This document shows positions 46,451 through 57,230 of a stretch of DNA of 64,000 bases, piece after piece (positions within the stretch are counted from its first letter, which is position 1; every line of letters begins with the position of its first letter). The notes beneath the pieces are model-generated. The model did not search any database. It was not told the origin of the DNA and saw only the letters and a program-made list of their open reading frames with translations. The stretch lies in NCBI RefSeq assembly GCF_921293095.1, contig NW_025791658.1:2728001-2792000 (forward strand), read 5' to 3'. This DNA comes from Ischnura elegans. Taxonomy: Eukaryota; Arthropoda; Insecta; Odonata; Coenagrionidae. Both the position numbers and the translations under genes were made by a program.

Positions 46451-46660
46451 TTTGTCGTACACTGTCTTTAACCTACGAAAACTTATAAAATTCGAGAAGC
46501 AATCACTTGGAAATCAAATTTATTTGTACTACTGTCTTGGTGGAAAGACCAGATGTATGTATGTTGAAGTAAAACAGAAGCTGGGAAATACATTTCGTAA
46601 GTTAACGGTGTGCGGCTCAAGGATAAGGAAATTGTGACGGTTATGGCTTATAAACCATGG

Positions 46661-47419
46661 GTTTAGCCCGCAAGTCTGTCTGCCCCGAAACGCTTTCCGC
46701 TGATAGATTTAACGGTGAGCTGTGCTACCAACGGTTTTTCCTCTCCCTGAATTCATGAGAGGGTGACGAAGGATTTAGTTCAATGTGTTTATGAGAGGAG
46801 GTGATGGAGCAGGAAAAGGTTTTTCTTCTGGTCTTAAAGACGAGGTGACGACAATCCTGGAAGAATTGCGCGTTGACAGAAAGGAGTAGTAGCAGGAATA
46901 TGAAATAAAATGTAAAAACTGTGACAAACAAGGTGAGTGTACGAGATCAGACTATCACGGCCGTATTCATAGATTTCCGCTAAAACACGCTAGTAGGGCG
47001 ACTAACTTAGTCGGCTACTAAGACCTCTCAGTCGCCTACAAAGATATGGTATTCATGGATTCTTTTAAGTGAGCTACTAAGAGCTACTATCTTAGTATGC
47101 TACTGCCAGCTCGGTACCCGATACTCAGCAGCGCTTTGTGTACAACCCGCTAGGCTACGCTTGACAACACTGCATGCGACTCCTCCGCGGCGCGGAAAAT
47201 TCGTAAAACCATCAAACAAAAGAAATTGATTCAGCAAAAGGCATCGAAATTTCTACTTCATAATGGATCATTCGATGTGATATTGCATCGCAGATATATT
47301 TTTTGATTGCTGTGCGCACAAATTAAACGAGGTCCCTGCGGCGCGAAATATTATCCACATTTCGTATCGTTACATAGTTTTTGTTTAGTTTCGACCCGAA
47401 GTATTTTTGACTGTAACAC
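46661..47419. other. Intergenic stretch, small inverted motifs only
   Basis: Around 46,960-47,105 short repeats of the form TATTCAT.GATT and a GCGACTAACTTAGTCGGC hairpin suggest an eroded MITE. No gene recognised. Confidence 0.4.
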
Positions 47420-47572
47420 AACGGCAGCCGGAACCACAATTACGTCACACGGGCTTTTACCAGCATTCATACTTAGCCGTCGCGTTTTCGCGCGCTTGAA
47501 ATTTTTCACTTTCCATTTAATCGCGATTAATAACCTTTTGATAAAAGCAAAAAAATAGGAAAGCACCCTCTT
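47420..47572 (-). mobile_element. MITE family M1, partial copy 6
   Basis: About 150 bp from the right part of M1: GGAACCACAATTACGTCACA, CCGTCGCGTTTTCGCGCGCT, then a deletion, then the terminal repeat ATAGGAAAGCACCCTCTT. Confidence 0.8.
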
Positions 47573-47595
47573 CCTATACAGTATCAGTGATATAA

Positions 47596-48328
47596 AAATT
47601 ACGACATAGCCGTCATAGCAGAAACAGGGAAGGATTTGGAAAATATTCTAATTAACATGGGTAAAGTAATGGGTAAACATAAACGGAAAGTATATAAAAA
47701 GTAAACCAAGATAATAGTATGCAGAAGAAGAGAAGAAGTCAAGTCTAGCATTCAAATAGGGAAGAAACACTGGTAGAGGTGGATGAATTCTATTATTTGT
47801 GAATCAGGACCTCTGGTAACGGGAGAAGCAAGAAAGAAATCATCGGCAGTATAGCTCAGGCGATGAGAGCATTCCACCAAAAGAGAGACCTCCTTACAGA
47901 GGGAAACTTAAATATGGAAATAAGGAAACAATTTATAAGAACCTACATTTGGAGTATGCTCCTATACGGAAGTGAGGCATGGACAATGACAGCAGCGGAG
48001 AAAGCAAGGATAGAGGCCTTTGAAATGCGGTGCTACAGAAGAATGATGAAAATCAAATGGATCGACACTGTTAGTATTGATAAAGTCCTAAGAAGGGTAG
48101 GAGAGAAGAGAAGCCTCGTGCGTGCGTTTTCGCGCGCATGAAAATTTTCACTTTCCATTTAATCGCGAAAAATAGATATCGTCATTTTAAAATATAAAAT
48201 CGGGATTAGGAGAGAAGAGGAGCTTCGCGAAAACATTAATAAGAAGACGGAATACCCTTATAGGCCACATCTTGAGACGTGATGACCTGATGAAGACAAT
48301 CTCCACGTTACAAGTAAATGGCAAGAAC
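47596..48328 (+). pseudogene. LINE family B reverse transcriptase fragment, interrupted by M1 piece
   Basis: Frames give DIAVIAETGKDLENILINMG (just after the FADD palm motif), then, after stops, MRAFHQKRDLLTEGNLNMEI, RTYIWSMLLYGSEAWTMTAA and KVLRRVGEKRSL. The ORF is broken at 48,118 by a ~90-bp piece of MITE M1 and resumes LGEKRSFAKTLIRRRNTLIG HILRRDDLMKTI. It ends abruptly at about 48,328, where CR1-like sequence begins. It is the same family as 60,940-61,549 and 49,792-50,270. Confidence 0.88.
48118..48206 (-). mobile_element. Internal piece of MITE M1 inside a LINE (copy 7)
   Basis: It reads TTTTCGCGCGCATGAAAATT ... AATAGATATCGTCATTTTAA, the middle of M1 without either terminal repeat. 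It is flanked by TAGGAGAGAAGAGAAGC (48,098-48,114) and TAGGAGAGAAGAGGAGC (48,207-48,223), a 17-bp duplication of LINE sequence with one mismatch. Confidence 0.85.
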
Positions 48329-48490
48329 TTAAGAGAGATATTTAGCGGAACGGATAGATTTCGGAATTCGTTTTTCCCCCGAACCATAAATGACTTTAAT
48401 AAGTGGTAATCGTAATTTCGTATGTCCTTTTTATGTGTAAACGGTTGGTGACACTTACACACACCTTTTAGGCGGCTTGCGGATTAATAA
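48329..48490 (+). mobile_element. CR1-like LINE 3' end, second copy
   Basis: Starts at TTAAGAGAGATATTTAGCGG and matches 24,763-24,930: the frame reads FRNSFFPRTINDFNKW, stop, then ACACCTTTTAGGCGGCTTGC and an AATAATAAT tail. The junction with LINE B falls at TTAAGAGAGAT, so the two fragments are fused. Confidence 0.8.
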
Positions 48491-49429
48491 TAATAATATG
48501 CCTCTACTCGGGCGAGGTTGAGACTAAGAAGTCCCCTATTCCACCTGACCCCTCCATAGCGTCAATGCAAACATATTAAAAAATGGTAGACAAACGTTTA
48601 CAATACAAAGGATATACAATACTTGTGAAATGTCAAAAATATAAAAAACTATATGTGAACATTTTGTGCAAAAAATATTTCTGTTTGTGGGAAAAAACAT
48701 GAGTGTAAGGGTGTAGTATCCTTCAGCGAAAAAACCCACTGCAGGAAAACGCCCACACAAGAAGGGGGGCGTGAAAAGCCTGCGAAAACCTACTGAGTGA
48801 ATGCTAAAGTCGTGTTATTTGTAAAATACAACATATTTAATGAGGCGCAAAGAGGTAAGAGGATTCAGATGGAGATATGTAGATTTAGACCTCAAAAAAT
48901 ATATATGCAACAGGTAAAAAACGATGTAAGAGAGGAAATATGTAGGTATGAAAAGAAAGGTTGATGAGAGACTTTCTTTGGAGAGCGACGTCATAACAAT
49001 TTTAAGCAGCTATTCATATAATAAATAGCTAATATAATATAAATTTTGGTTTTCAATATTTGCTAGAAAACATTTACTACGCACTTTGAGGTTTCTTCTG
49101 TTGTATTGTAAGAATTTAAAACTTATTGTAGCACTGGCTGAGTTTGCTCATCTTGTGACCCTCGATATTGGCTAATTTACTTTTATGCGCGTCGTCATAT
49201 GACGTCACAGTTGAGTTATAAAGCGCAAATAGCCTCAATAATCATCACAAACTACTTCACATGGATTTCACGTTGAATGCGTTCTCTGGTTCTCAACTAA
49301 TGCAAATATCCAACTAATTTATCTGGACGGAATTGTATAATTACTCGGCGGGCTGAAAAAGAAAATTTGATGATGTTACAACCTAACGTGAATGTAAAAC
49401 TTAGAAGGCCCAAAGATATCACCACTTCC
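48491..49429. other. Intergenic stretch, nothing recognised
   Basis: AT-rich; no gene, RNA gene or clear repeat seen. Confidence 0.5.
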
Positions 49430-49785
49430 TGTAGTGAAGTAGATTTAATTGGTCATAGCGTCAGGTCGAGAACAGTTGTCGAAGTAGCTGGGCTACTGAA
49501 TTTGTCCTGGAATGCCGTTGATAAATAATTGGGTAAGGTGATTCAGGAAAGGCTACGAGTTGCTGATGGATACCCGAAGAAGTGGCAGACCTCGAGCTAC
49601 GAACGATTGCGAGGATATCAAGGCTGGCCATTTGAACGAGGCCCAGTGCTGGTGCAGTAGCTGCTATATCTAGGAAGGTGTAATTTAAATGCAGCTACGC
49701 GACATTAAGAAGGCGGGTGATGGAACATAATATTCAACACCAAAAGCAAAGGGTATTAATGATCGTGCTGTATGATAACGTGAAC
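49430..49785 (+). pseudogene. Tc1-like transposase N-terminal relic
   Basis: In three frames: DLIGHSVRSRTVVEVAGLLN (first helix-turn-helix), RRSGRPRATNDCEDIKAGHL (the GRPR linker motif between the two helix-turn-helix units of Tc1-like transposases) and ATLRRRVMEHNIQHQKQR (second helix-turn-helix end). Several frameshifts and stops separate them. The DDE catalytic part is missing because the sequence runs into LINE B at about 49,790. Confidence 0.65.
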
Positions 49786-49791
49786 GAAATG

Positions 49792-50270
49792 GTACGTACC
49801 CGCCATGCCATGCGATCATTGTATCAGTGTATTCTTTTCCGCTGCTGTCATTGTCCATGCATCACTTCCGTATAGGAGCGTACTCCAAATGTAGGTTCTT
49901 ATAAATTGTTTCCTTATTTCCATATTTAAGTTTCCCGCTGTAAGCAGGTCTCTCTTTTGGTGGAATGCTCTCTTCGCTTGGGCTATTTAACTAATAATTT
50001 CTGTCTTGCTTCTCCCTTCACAAGAGACCCTGATTCACAAATAATAGAATTCATCCACCTCTACCAGTTTTTCTTCCCTATTTGAATGCTAATCTTGACT
50101 TCTTCTCTTCTTCTGCATACTAATATTTGGTTTACTTTGTATATACTTTCATTTTATATTCACCCATTACTTTAGCGAAAATAATTCGAATATTTTCCAA
50201 ATCCTTCTCTGTTTCTGCTATGACGGCTATGTGGTATTTTAAATACCGCTGATCTTCAATACATGCGATC
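49792..50270 (-). pseudogene. LINE family B fragment, minus strand
   Basis: Reverse complement of the 47.6-48.0-kb type: HIAVIAETEKDLENIRIIFA, VMGEYKMKV, then frames with stops covering FHQKRDLL and RTYIWSMLLYG-equivalent DNA. It starts near the same 5' point as 47,596 (just after the FADD motif) and ends before the RT C-terminus. Confidence 0.8.
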
Positions 50271-50397
50271 ATGCGAGCAAAAATAGGGTATGCTCCAATT
50301 TTTATTGAACGATCACGTGCATGACGGTTCATTTGCGAATTTTTCCGCTATACTCGGCGAATGACTTGACTCTAGAACCGCTGAACTTTGTAACCCC

Positions 50398-50993
50398 ACC
50401 AAAACCGCGGCATGGGACTTATTTGTCCCATTGACAAAATACATTCATTTTTAAGTATAATTGACGGTTTTTGTGGTTTGTGTGAACAAAACACGTGTTT
50501 AGGTAATGTTTAAAACGTTTATTTAAGTATAACTAGGAATACAGTAAACCTATTTTGACAGCAAAAGTGTCGTTTGTCAAGAATTACCAGGTAACGTCAA
50601 GGACAGTCGATAGAGGACGTGAGTAGGCGGCCGGCGCAATGCACAGATTATTCCCTTCTGCGCTTATAACTGGCAGAATAACGGTATCTTTGCATCGATC
50701 CCCTTCGTAATAAACTATTATTACGCTAAATACAAAATAAGTGTACAAAAAAAACTGAAATTGTATGTTTTCCCCATATAGGACAAAAAAGTCCCATCCC
50801 GCGGTTCTAGGTAAATCGTCGTTTTTCTCGCGAACCAAACATCGTACAATATTTTCGATATGACCATTCGAAAAAACATAACAAATGAGTGAAAGTCAGT
50901 AAATGTCAAAGGGATCAAACCACTAGTACATGAATGGCAAACTTTTGGAAAGGGCGATGGGACAAAATAGTCCCGTCCGCGGTTTTAGTGTTG
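50398..50993. mobile_element. ~590-bp TIR element with palindromic GGGAC ends
   Basis: The left end AAAACCGCGGCATGGGAC and right end (complement) AAAACCGCGGACGGGAC are inverted. Each continues into a hairpin GGGAC...GTCCC (50,413-50,426 and 50,960-50,975). A third, internal copy of the end (GGAC...GTCCCATCCCGCGG) is at 50,780-50,805. There is no coding region. The superfamily is not clear. Confidence 0.65.
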
Positions 50994-51099
50994 TGATGCG
51001 ATACTCGTGAATAAATGCGACATGGGCGCGATGACTGGAATTTTAATCATATTTAAAATAAACAAAAATGAGCACAAAATTAAATGTAATAATACACAT

Positions 51100-51251
51100 T
51101 CTATGGACAAATGCAACAGTCCTTTGTTGAAAACTCATCTTTATAATAACATGTACGGTAAAAGGTTGCTGAAGTACCTACGTTGTACCACTTACCTTTA
51201 ATTGTATGCCAAAGGCTTTATGTAATCTCAAATCTTTGGCCGACATTGAAA
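51100..51251 (-). repeat. Uninterrupted copy of the repeat split at 34.09 kb
   Basis: On the minus strand AATGTCGGCCAAAGATTTGA ... CCTTTGGCATACAATTAAAG runs straight into GGTACAACGTAGG.ACTTCAG and TTTTCAACAAAGGACTGTTG. This is the empty site for MITE M1 copy 5. Confidence 0.8.
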
Positions 51252-51554
51252 GAAAAGTGAAATATTGGTTAATAAGTGATATTGTAAACTTGTAATTTCT
51301 TTATTTTAATCTGAAATGTACAAAACATATTAAATTATCATAGTTTTGTTTGAAAGCCCCTTAAGTTGACTTGTAATAATATGTAATTGTAACTTGTAAT
51401 ATGTAACTTGTAATTAAACTTGTAATATAAATGCTATGCTCTTAATGTCCCACATGTTGTATTGAATAACTGGAACCTTCTGACCAGCCATATGGCTTAG
51501 AAGGACCAAGGTTGTACATGCAAATAAAGGCGATAAAAAAATTAAACCGCAAAT

Positions 51555-51878
51555 TTGCCTTTTCTATGGAAAAATTCGCAAATTTTATGGCCGAGCCCCT
51601 CCCTCGCTACGCTACAGGATGTTGGGCCTTACTGTTTCATAGATGGTTACTTGTATTTTCATCGGCAGCAACTAGAGAGGTTGAGAGGGAACCGTGATAG
51701 ATCCTGCGATGCTAAGCAAATATTTCCTGCCATCTGCCGAGAAAAAACTGAGTTTGGTAATGTTGAACTCCACACAATCTGGACAGAGGTTTGCATAGTG
51801 GATGAAGAGAGGATTTTCAGCCAGTACAATCTAGTTGTGATTAACAGACGAAAACAGTTGAAGGAAGAAGGGTTTTGA
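51555..51878 (+). other. 107-codon open frame, not recognised
   Basis: The longest frame here that does not look like a repeat shadow. It opens at ATG 51,555 and ends TGA 51,878; residues are mixed, with a charged C-terminus (VINRRKQLKEEGF). I see no domain, signal peptide or membrane segment, and no clear promoter or splice context. It may be an exon, a retroelement scrap or chance. Confidence 0.15.
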
Positions 51879-52199
51879 AAATTCTTCATCATTAATGCTC
51901 AACTAGTTTAAATGATATCCATGCTATTAGTATCATTTTTAATTATTAACATTGAGTCTTATTCCTCAATTTACTACCGTTATACCCCACAGTTATTTAA
52001 ACTATACCGTATTTTTTCTAATAATTATCTTTATCTTACTTTGTCGTCAACGATTAGTGCTACATTATGAAAATAAAGAAAAAAATAGATGCCACAAAAT
52101 GCAATTAACTGTTATTGAAAATGCTGTAAAATTACAATGAAAGTGCTATTTTCACGTGTCTCCATTGATGGCGAAAGAAGTGTGCTGCTAGAACATTAA

Positions 52200-52745
52200 C
52201 CCTCCGGAACTCGCGCCGAGCCCGCTAGGCTCACATGTTTATATTTTCTTAATAGTTCTTGACCAATTCTCAATAACACGCTCAGATTTTTTCTACCTTT
52301 TCCTTACTCTTTTGGTTACGTTTTACATGTGCAGAATATCCCGATCAACCTATCATAAGGTTGGAATATGATACTTTGCTTCGTATGCACGCGGTGTGAG
52401 CCCCTCAGGCTCTACGCGCATGCTTGCAGAATAATGTTCATTGCTAATTTTGCCTTCTTTCTATCCTAATATTAACACTGTGTAGTGGTTTTAAAAGTCA
52501 ATAAATCAATAACAACTAATGGTTATCTATTTTATATCACACTCGATATGAAGTAATAATTACATATTTACTAAAATGGACTTGATTTCCATGAAATGGA
52601 CCATTTCAGCATTATTAGTTTGATTTAAACAAACGAAAGAGGAAAAATAATCGACTTTCATAGGCGAAGACCTCAAAAAGGAAATAGATTCTGACAGGCT
52701 CAGCGCGAGTACTCGCGTTCCAAAAGGGGCGCGAGTCCTGCAGGG
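52200..52745. mobile_element. piggyBac-like MITE, 546 bp, TTAA target
   Basis: TTAA at 52,196-52,199 and 52,746-52,749 flanks inverted ends CCCTCCGGAACTCGCGCC and CCCTGCAGGACTCGCGCC. The subterminal region has repeated small palindromes GAGCCCGCTAGGCTC (about 52,218) and GAGCCCCTCAGGCTC (about 52,398), and GAGTACTCGCG near the right end. There is no ORF. Ends beginning CCC and the TTAA target are the piggyBac signature. Confidence 0.88.
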
Positions 52746-53439
52746 TTAATTGATGGCATGAAATATATTCCCTGGACGTAGAAATATTCGGGAAGTGTAC
52801 GAGACTTGGAAGTGATAATTGTCAGGAGAGAAAGATCTTTGATGATTTGTTAATTGTGTAGCTGTCTGACATATAAAAAGCACAATCCTCTTTAGTTTGT
52901 AGGAAGTATCACTCTTTCCATACTTCTCTTTTGATGGTGTACGCATTATTTAGTGCATCTGTTTCATACTGTTCTACTCCACCGTTCACAGTCAGCAATG
53001 TTCCCATGTGGGAAAAAATATATGAAAATTCATGAAAATTATAATCGTACCTGTGATTACATTTATAGCTTTTGTTTTGTAAGTACGAAAGTAAGGGAGT
53101 ATTTTTTAAAGTGAACTGCAATACTCGTGTATGTATACATTGGTCGTTACATATACCTTTCCAAAATATTTTTCATCACCTCTGTAATAAGTATTCGGTT
53201 TATTCGATATTTTTCTCCACACTGTCTTTCCAGTAACTAATACTAATTTATTCAAAGGATCAATATATATTACGTTGTTAAACTCATCTTTTTGGCCAAG
53301 TGTATAATCATATTTCAAGCAATAGCAAGGTTTTGTGGCGTGTTCCTATCTGGGGACATGTTCGAAAACGCATTTAAAAATGTTTTGCTTCACTAACCAG
53401 TGCTCTATTTGCTTGAGTGGTATAACTTATAACGTTCGC
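52746..53439. other. Intergenic stretch, nothing recognised
   Basis: AT-rich DNA with short open frames of 66-71 codons lacking motifs. Confidence 0.5.
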
Positions 53440-54500
53440 TTTACCCGTAACTAGGGTAGGGCTCAACTCGAACAAAGCCACTGGCGTAAGGATTTCACTA
53501 ATTTTCAGTAAGTTTTTGCAGATCATCTCAAGGCAGTGATCGAAAACTCTCTCAGCGACAAGACCCGACGGTAAGCATGGATAGGTCACATCGGACTAAG
53601 TCACAGGCGATAGAATTTCACAAATAGGGAGTAAGTTTGCAGATCATATCAAGGGAACTAGTTGAAAACTCTCTCAGCTATACGACCCGAAGGTAAACAT
53701 GGATAGGTGAGGGTAAGGCTCACCTCTAACTAAGTCAGAGGTATTTGAACATCAAAATTTCTAGGTAAGAGGGCCAGTTTCTTTCAGGGAAAGAGATAAA
53801 TACTCTCTCATTGGTTTCAACCACAAGGTTGGTTTGGATAGATAAGGGCGGAGCTTACCTCAAAGCAAAGGATGAAGGATTATAATGGTTTTCACAATTT
53901 CAGGATGAAGGGGGTAATATATTTCAGGGCTAAGAATTTAATACTCTATCACGGTTTCAACACAACGGTTAGTATGGATAGGTCCGGTTAGAACTCACCT
54001 CGAACTAAACCACAGGCAGGTTCATTTCACACATTCAGGGTAGAATGGCCACATACGTTAAAGGAAAATTGTTAAATACTTAATATAAGATTCAACTCGA
54101 ATTTTGGTACTAATAGGCAATGGTAGAGCTCACTAGTAACTAAGCAAGAGGTTTGTGGATTTCATTCATTCAGTGTAGTGGCCCCAATTCCTTACAAGGC
54201 AAAGAGTTCAATACTCTCGAATGAAAAACACCCAAAGGTTATTTCAGATAGGTTACGGTAGAGCTCACCTCGAACTAAGCCACATATGTGTGTATCCTTT
54301 CAAGATAAATTATTAATAGGTTAGGGTGGAGCTCTCTCGTAACTAAGCAAGAGTTTTGTGGATTTCATTCATGTGGAGTTTTGTGGATTTCTTTCATTCA
54401 GTATATAGTGGCCCCAATGTAGTGGCAAGGAGTTCAATACTCTCTCTCAGGGAATCAAAAAGAAGGTTATTTCAGATAGGTTACGGTAGAATTGTTAACA
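53440..54500 (+). repeat. ~135-bp degenerate tandem repeat, about eight units
   Basis: A landmark GGATAGGT (or CAGATAGGTTACGG) recurs near 53,578, 53,703, 53,840, 53,978, 54,110, 54,246, 54,313 and 54,477. Each is followed by GAGCTCACCTCGAACTAAG-type sequence, CACAGG, a TTTCA.. segment and an AATACTCTCTC box. Unit lengths vary from ~126 to 138 bp, with two irregular spacings. Confidence 0.85.
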
Positions 54501-54767
54501 GGCGTGTTGTTAGAATTTAGCCATCGATATTTTTTCGTTCAAGACTTCTGGATCATCCTTTTATATTCGACTCAATACAGTGTTTCCTTATATTGTCATC
54601 CTCTTCACCGTGCTGTAAATATTCTCCGCTATTCCGTCTTTCCATCTCTCAACGCTCACTGTTTTACCGAATTCCATCCTTAACACCGTGGCTTCAAAGA
54701 TCCCTTCCCTCTACCTATTTTCTTATGCCACTATTTACGTGCGAAAGATCCACAGAGAAAGAATCAT

Positions 54768-54840
54768 TCGCCTTGACCGGGATTCGAACCCGGATCCCCC
54801 GATTTCCGGTCGAGTGCTTAAGCCAGTTAGGCTTCCGTGG
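54768..54840 (-). mobile_element. tRNA-like sequence, probably SINE head
   Basis: Minus strand: AGCCTAACTGGCTTAAGCAC (A-box-like), then CCGGGTTCGAATCCCGG, a perfect T arm containing the B box. Anticodon-arm pairing (CGACCGGAAATCGGG) is poor and the acceptor ends do not pair well, so this is not called as a tRNA gene. No poly(A) was found. Confidence 0.6.
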
Positions 54841-55022
54841 CGTCATTCTTCCCTGTGGATATTTTCGGACACTACCGGACAAGGTGTTGCTGGACTGCTG
54901 AGCATATGATGCCACAAGCAGTCCAAATCGTACGCACAGCGCCGCAGCCGGAGAGCAGGCACGAACATAGAACACAAACAAAGGTTACAAAAGGTTACAA
55001 AAAATCAAACATTGTAACCTTT

Positions 55023-55062
55023 GTACCTGAGGATGACGCCGCTGCGTCGAAACTAGTCGCAC
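55023..55062 (+). ncRNA. Hammerhead-like motif, best third stem
   Basis: GTAC (outer), CTGAGGA, extra T, GACGC-CGCT-GCGTC (perfect 5-bp stem II), GAAA, CTAGTC, GCAC (outer, 3 of 4 pairs). The ACUAGU segment closes a minimal third stem immediately before C, giving a GUC triplet as in natural hammerheads. The extra T after CTGANGA is again present. Confidence 0.5.
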
Positions 55063-55739
55063 CGCGTAAATAAATTGGTGCATTAATACAAAGTTTGTTG
55101 GTTTTTATATATTGAAATGAACTTCCACAAAGTTGAGCCTGTGACTCTAGAGATTATAAGGCATCTAATGTTTTCCCTAGGCTTCGAACTAGCCTAGTTG
55201 TTGTATTGCAAGCCTTCGGAAGCGGTCTTTCTCCTCCTCTTCGGACGGGAAGGAAATTCCTTCTTTAAAAAAGCAGCTCTTGATTGGAAAAAACTCCCAC
55301 TTCCAAAGGGAGCGATAATTTAGCCGCATGGGCCCCCCGACTCTTTTGACCTTCTTGGAGTGTATGAGGGGGGGGAGGAGGAGGGAAATGGAGGGGGTGA
55401 GGGGGGGTAAGGGGTGTTTCACGTCGTGAGGCGAACGTCCGAATTATCGAGGTCGAAGGAGGCAATGGTGGTTCCTTGAGGATGAGTGATGCCTCGGTGT
55501 CAGGCGTATATCATCCGCTCTTCGGAGAGAATCCGGCCTTCACGAGAACTGGCCGCGGAAATCCAATTTCGATAAATCTAAATCACGGGCAGGCGTCTCT
55601 CCCGCAAGAACCGGACACGAAATATACGATTCCCACTCCCAAACCCCCCCTCCCCTCATAACACATACATTCCTACAACCCCCAGGAACGATTAACGGCC
55701 AACCGGGATATATACTGCGTCCCTCGTTTTAAAGGAGTG
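55063..55739. other. Intergenic stretch with G-rich tract
   Basis: A G-rich run (about 55,365-55,415) and GC-richer DNA to 55,640. Its end (TACATTCCTACAACCCCC ... CCGGGATATATA, 55,663-55,715) recurs diverged at 57,342-57,395 beyond the tandem array. Confidence 0.5.
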
Positions 55740-57230
55740 CCTAATTTTCCCGCATCCGTTTTGTTAGCCATCGAAAAAGTATCGCTTTACATCTAAAATT
55801 GTTCATATCGATATTTATCGAAACGATTCACGTCGATTTATATCGAATTTCTTTCGCGATAATACTTTATAATCAATTTCCCCACTCCTGTTTCGTTATC
55901 TATCGAAAAAGTATCGATTTATATCTTAAATTGTTCATACGGAATTATATCGAACATTTTTCCACATCGATTTATATCGAACTCTTTCCACGACAATGAT
56001 TTCTAATAAAGTTTTTATTTTGGTGCCTAATTTTCACACATCCGTTTAGGTATCTATCGAAAATTATCAATTTATATCTATAATTGTTCATATCGATATT
56101 TATCGAAAAAAATTCACGTCAATTTATATTAAATTTCTTTCACGATAATACTTTATATTCAAGTTTTTGATTAATTGCCTAATTTCCCCGCATCCGTTTC
56201 GGTATCTATTGAAAGTTATGGATTTTTATCTATAATATTTTTATCGAATTATATCAAAAACATACATCACATCGACTTATATCGAACTTCTTTCAGGATA
56301 CCACTTCCTAATCTAGTTTTTATTCGGGTGTAAAATTTACCCAAATCCGTTTCGTTATCTATCGAAAAAGAATCTATTTATATCTTAAATTGTTCATACC
56401 GAATTATATCGAACATTTTTCCACATCGATTTATATCGAACTCTTTTCGCGACAATATTTTCTAATATAGTTTTTATTTTGGTGCCTAATTTTCATACAT
56501 CCGCATCGTTAGCTATCGAAAAAGTATCGACTAATATCTAAAATTGTTCGCATCGATATTTATCGAAAAAGATTCACGTCGATTTATATCGAACTTCTGT
56601 CACGATAATACTTTATAATCAACTTTTTTATTAAATGCCTAACTTTCCCGCATCAGTTTCGGTATCTATCGAATAGTATCGATTATTATCTAAAATACGT
56701 GTTATCGAATTATATCAAACATACTTCACATCGACTTACAATCGAACTCCTATCAGGATAATACTTCCTAATCATGTTTTTCATTAATTGCCTAATTTTC
56801 CCGCATCTGTTTCGGTATCTAAAAAAAAATATCGATTATTTACTTAAAATTTTCTTATCGATTTTTATCGAACATATTTCACATCGATTTATATTGACTA
56901 CTTTCCAAATAATACTTTCTAGACTAATTTTTATTTGGGTCCTTAATTTTTACACATCCATTTGGGTATCTATCGAGATAGAGTCGATTTATATCCGAAG
57001 TAGTTCTCATCGAATTAGGTATATCGTGCATATTTCACATAGATTTATTAATTTTGAACTTCTTTCACGTTAGAAATTCTTCTATTTTTGAAAGGGTGCC
57101 TTATTTTTCGACATCCGTTTCGGTACCTTTCGAAAAATATCTAATATTTTTCCAAATCGATTCACCGTGAACTGTGTTTTTATCGATTGTCATCAAACGT
57201 CATTCACATTAATACTTGAATACTTTAATT
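55740..57230 (+). repeat. ~152-bp tandem repeat, about ten units, rich in ATCGAT words
   Basis: The landmark GCATCCGTTTCGGTATCTAT recurs near 55,750, 55,886, 56,036, 56,188, 56,344, 56,497, 56,653, 56,806, 56,958 and 57,110 (spacing 150-156 after a short first unit). Each unit carries TATCGAA, CATCGATTTATATCGAAC and TTTCACGATAATACTTTCTA. Divergence between units is considerable. Confidence 0.9.

Larger units (their letters stand above)
45280..46660 (+). repeat. Tandem dispersed repeat, two full units and a partial third
   Basis: The block GTTGAAGTAAAACAGA.GCTG ... TTTCGTAAGTTAACGGTG starts near 45,298, 45,863 and 46,562. Between the starts lie GGGGGATATC.AA.TGCT and a tRNA-like segment. Spacings are ~565 and ~699 bp; the second unit carries an extra ~130 bp (about 46,065-46,200). 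Confidence 0.85.

Noticed and set aside
54768-54840. Functional tRNA gene on the minus strand
   Set aside because: Good T arm and B box only; acceptor and anticodon stems do not pair, so it fits a SINE head better.
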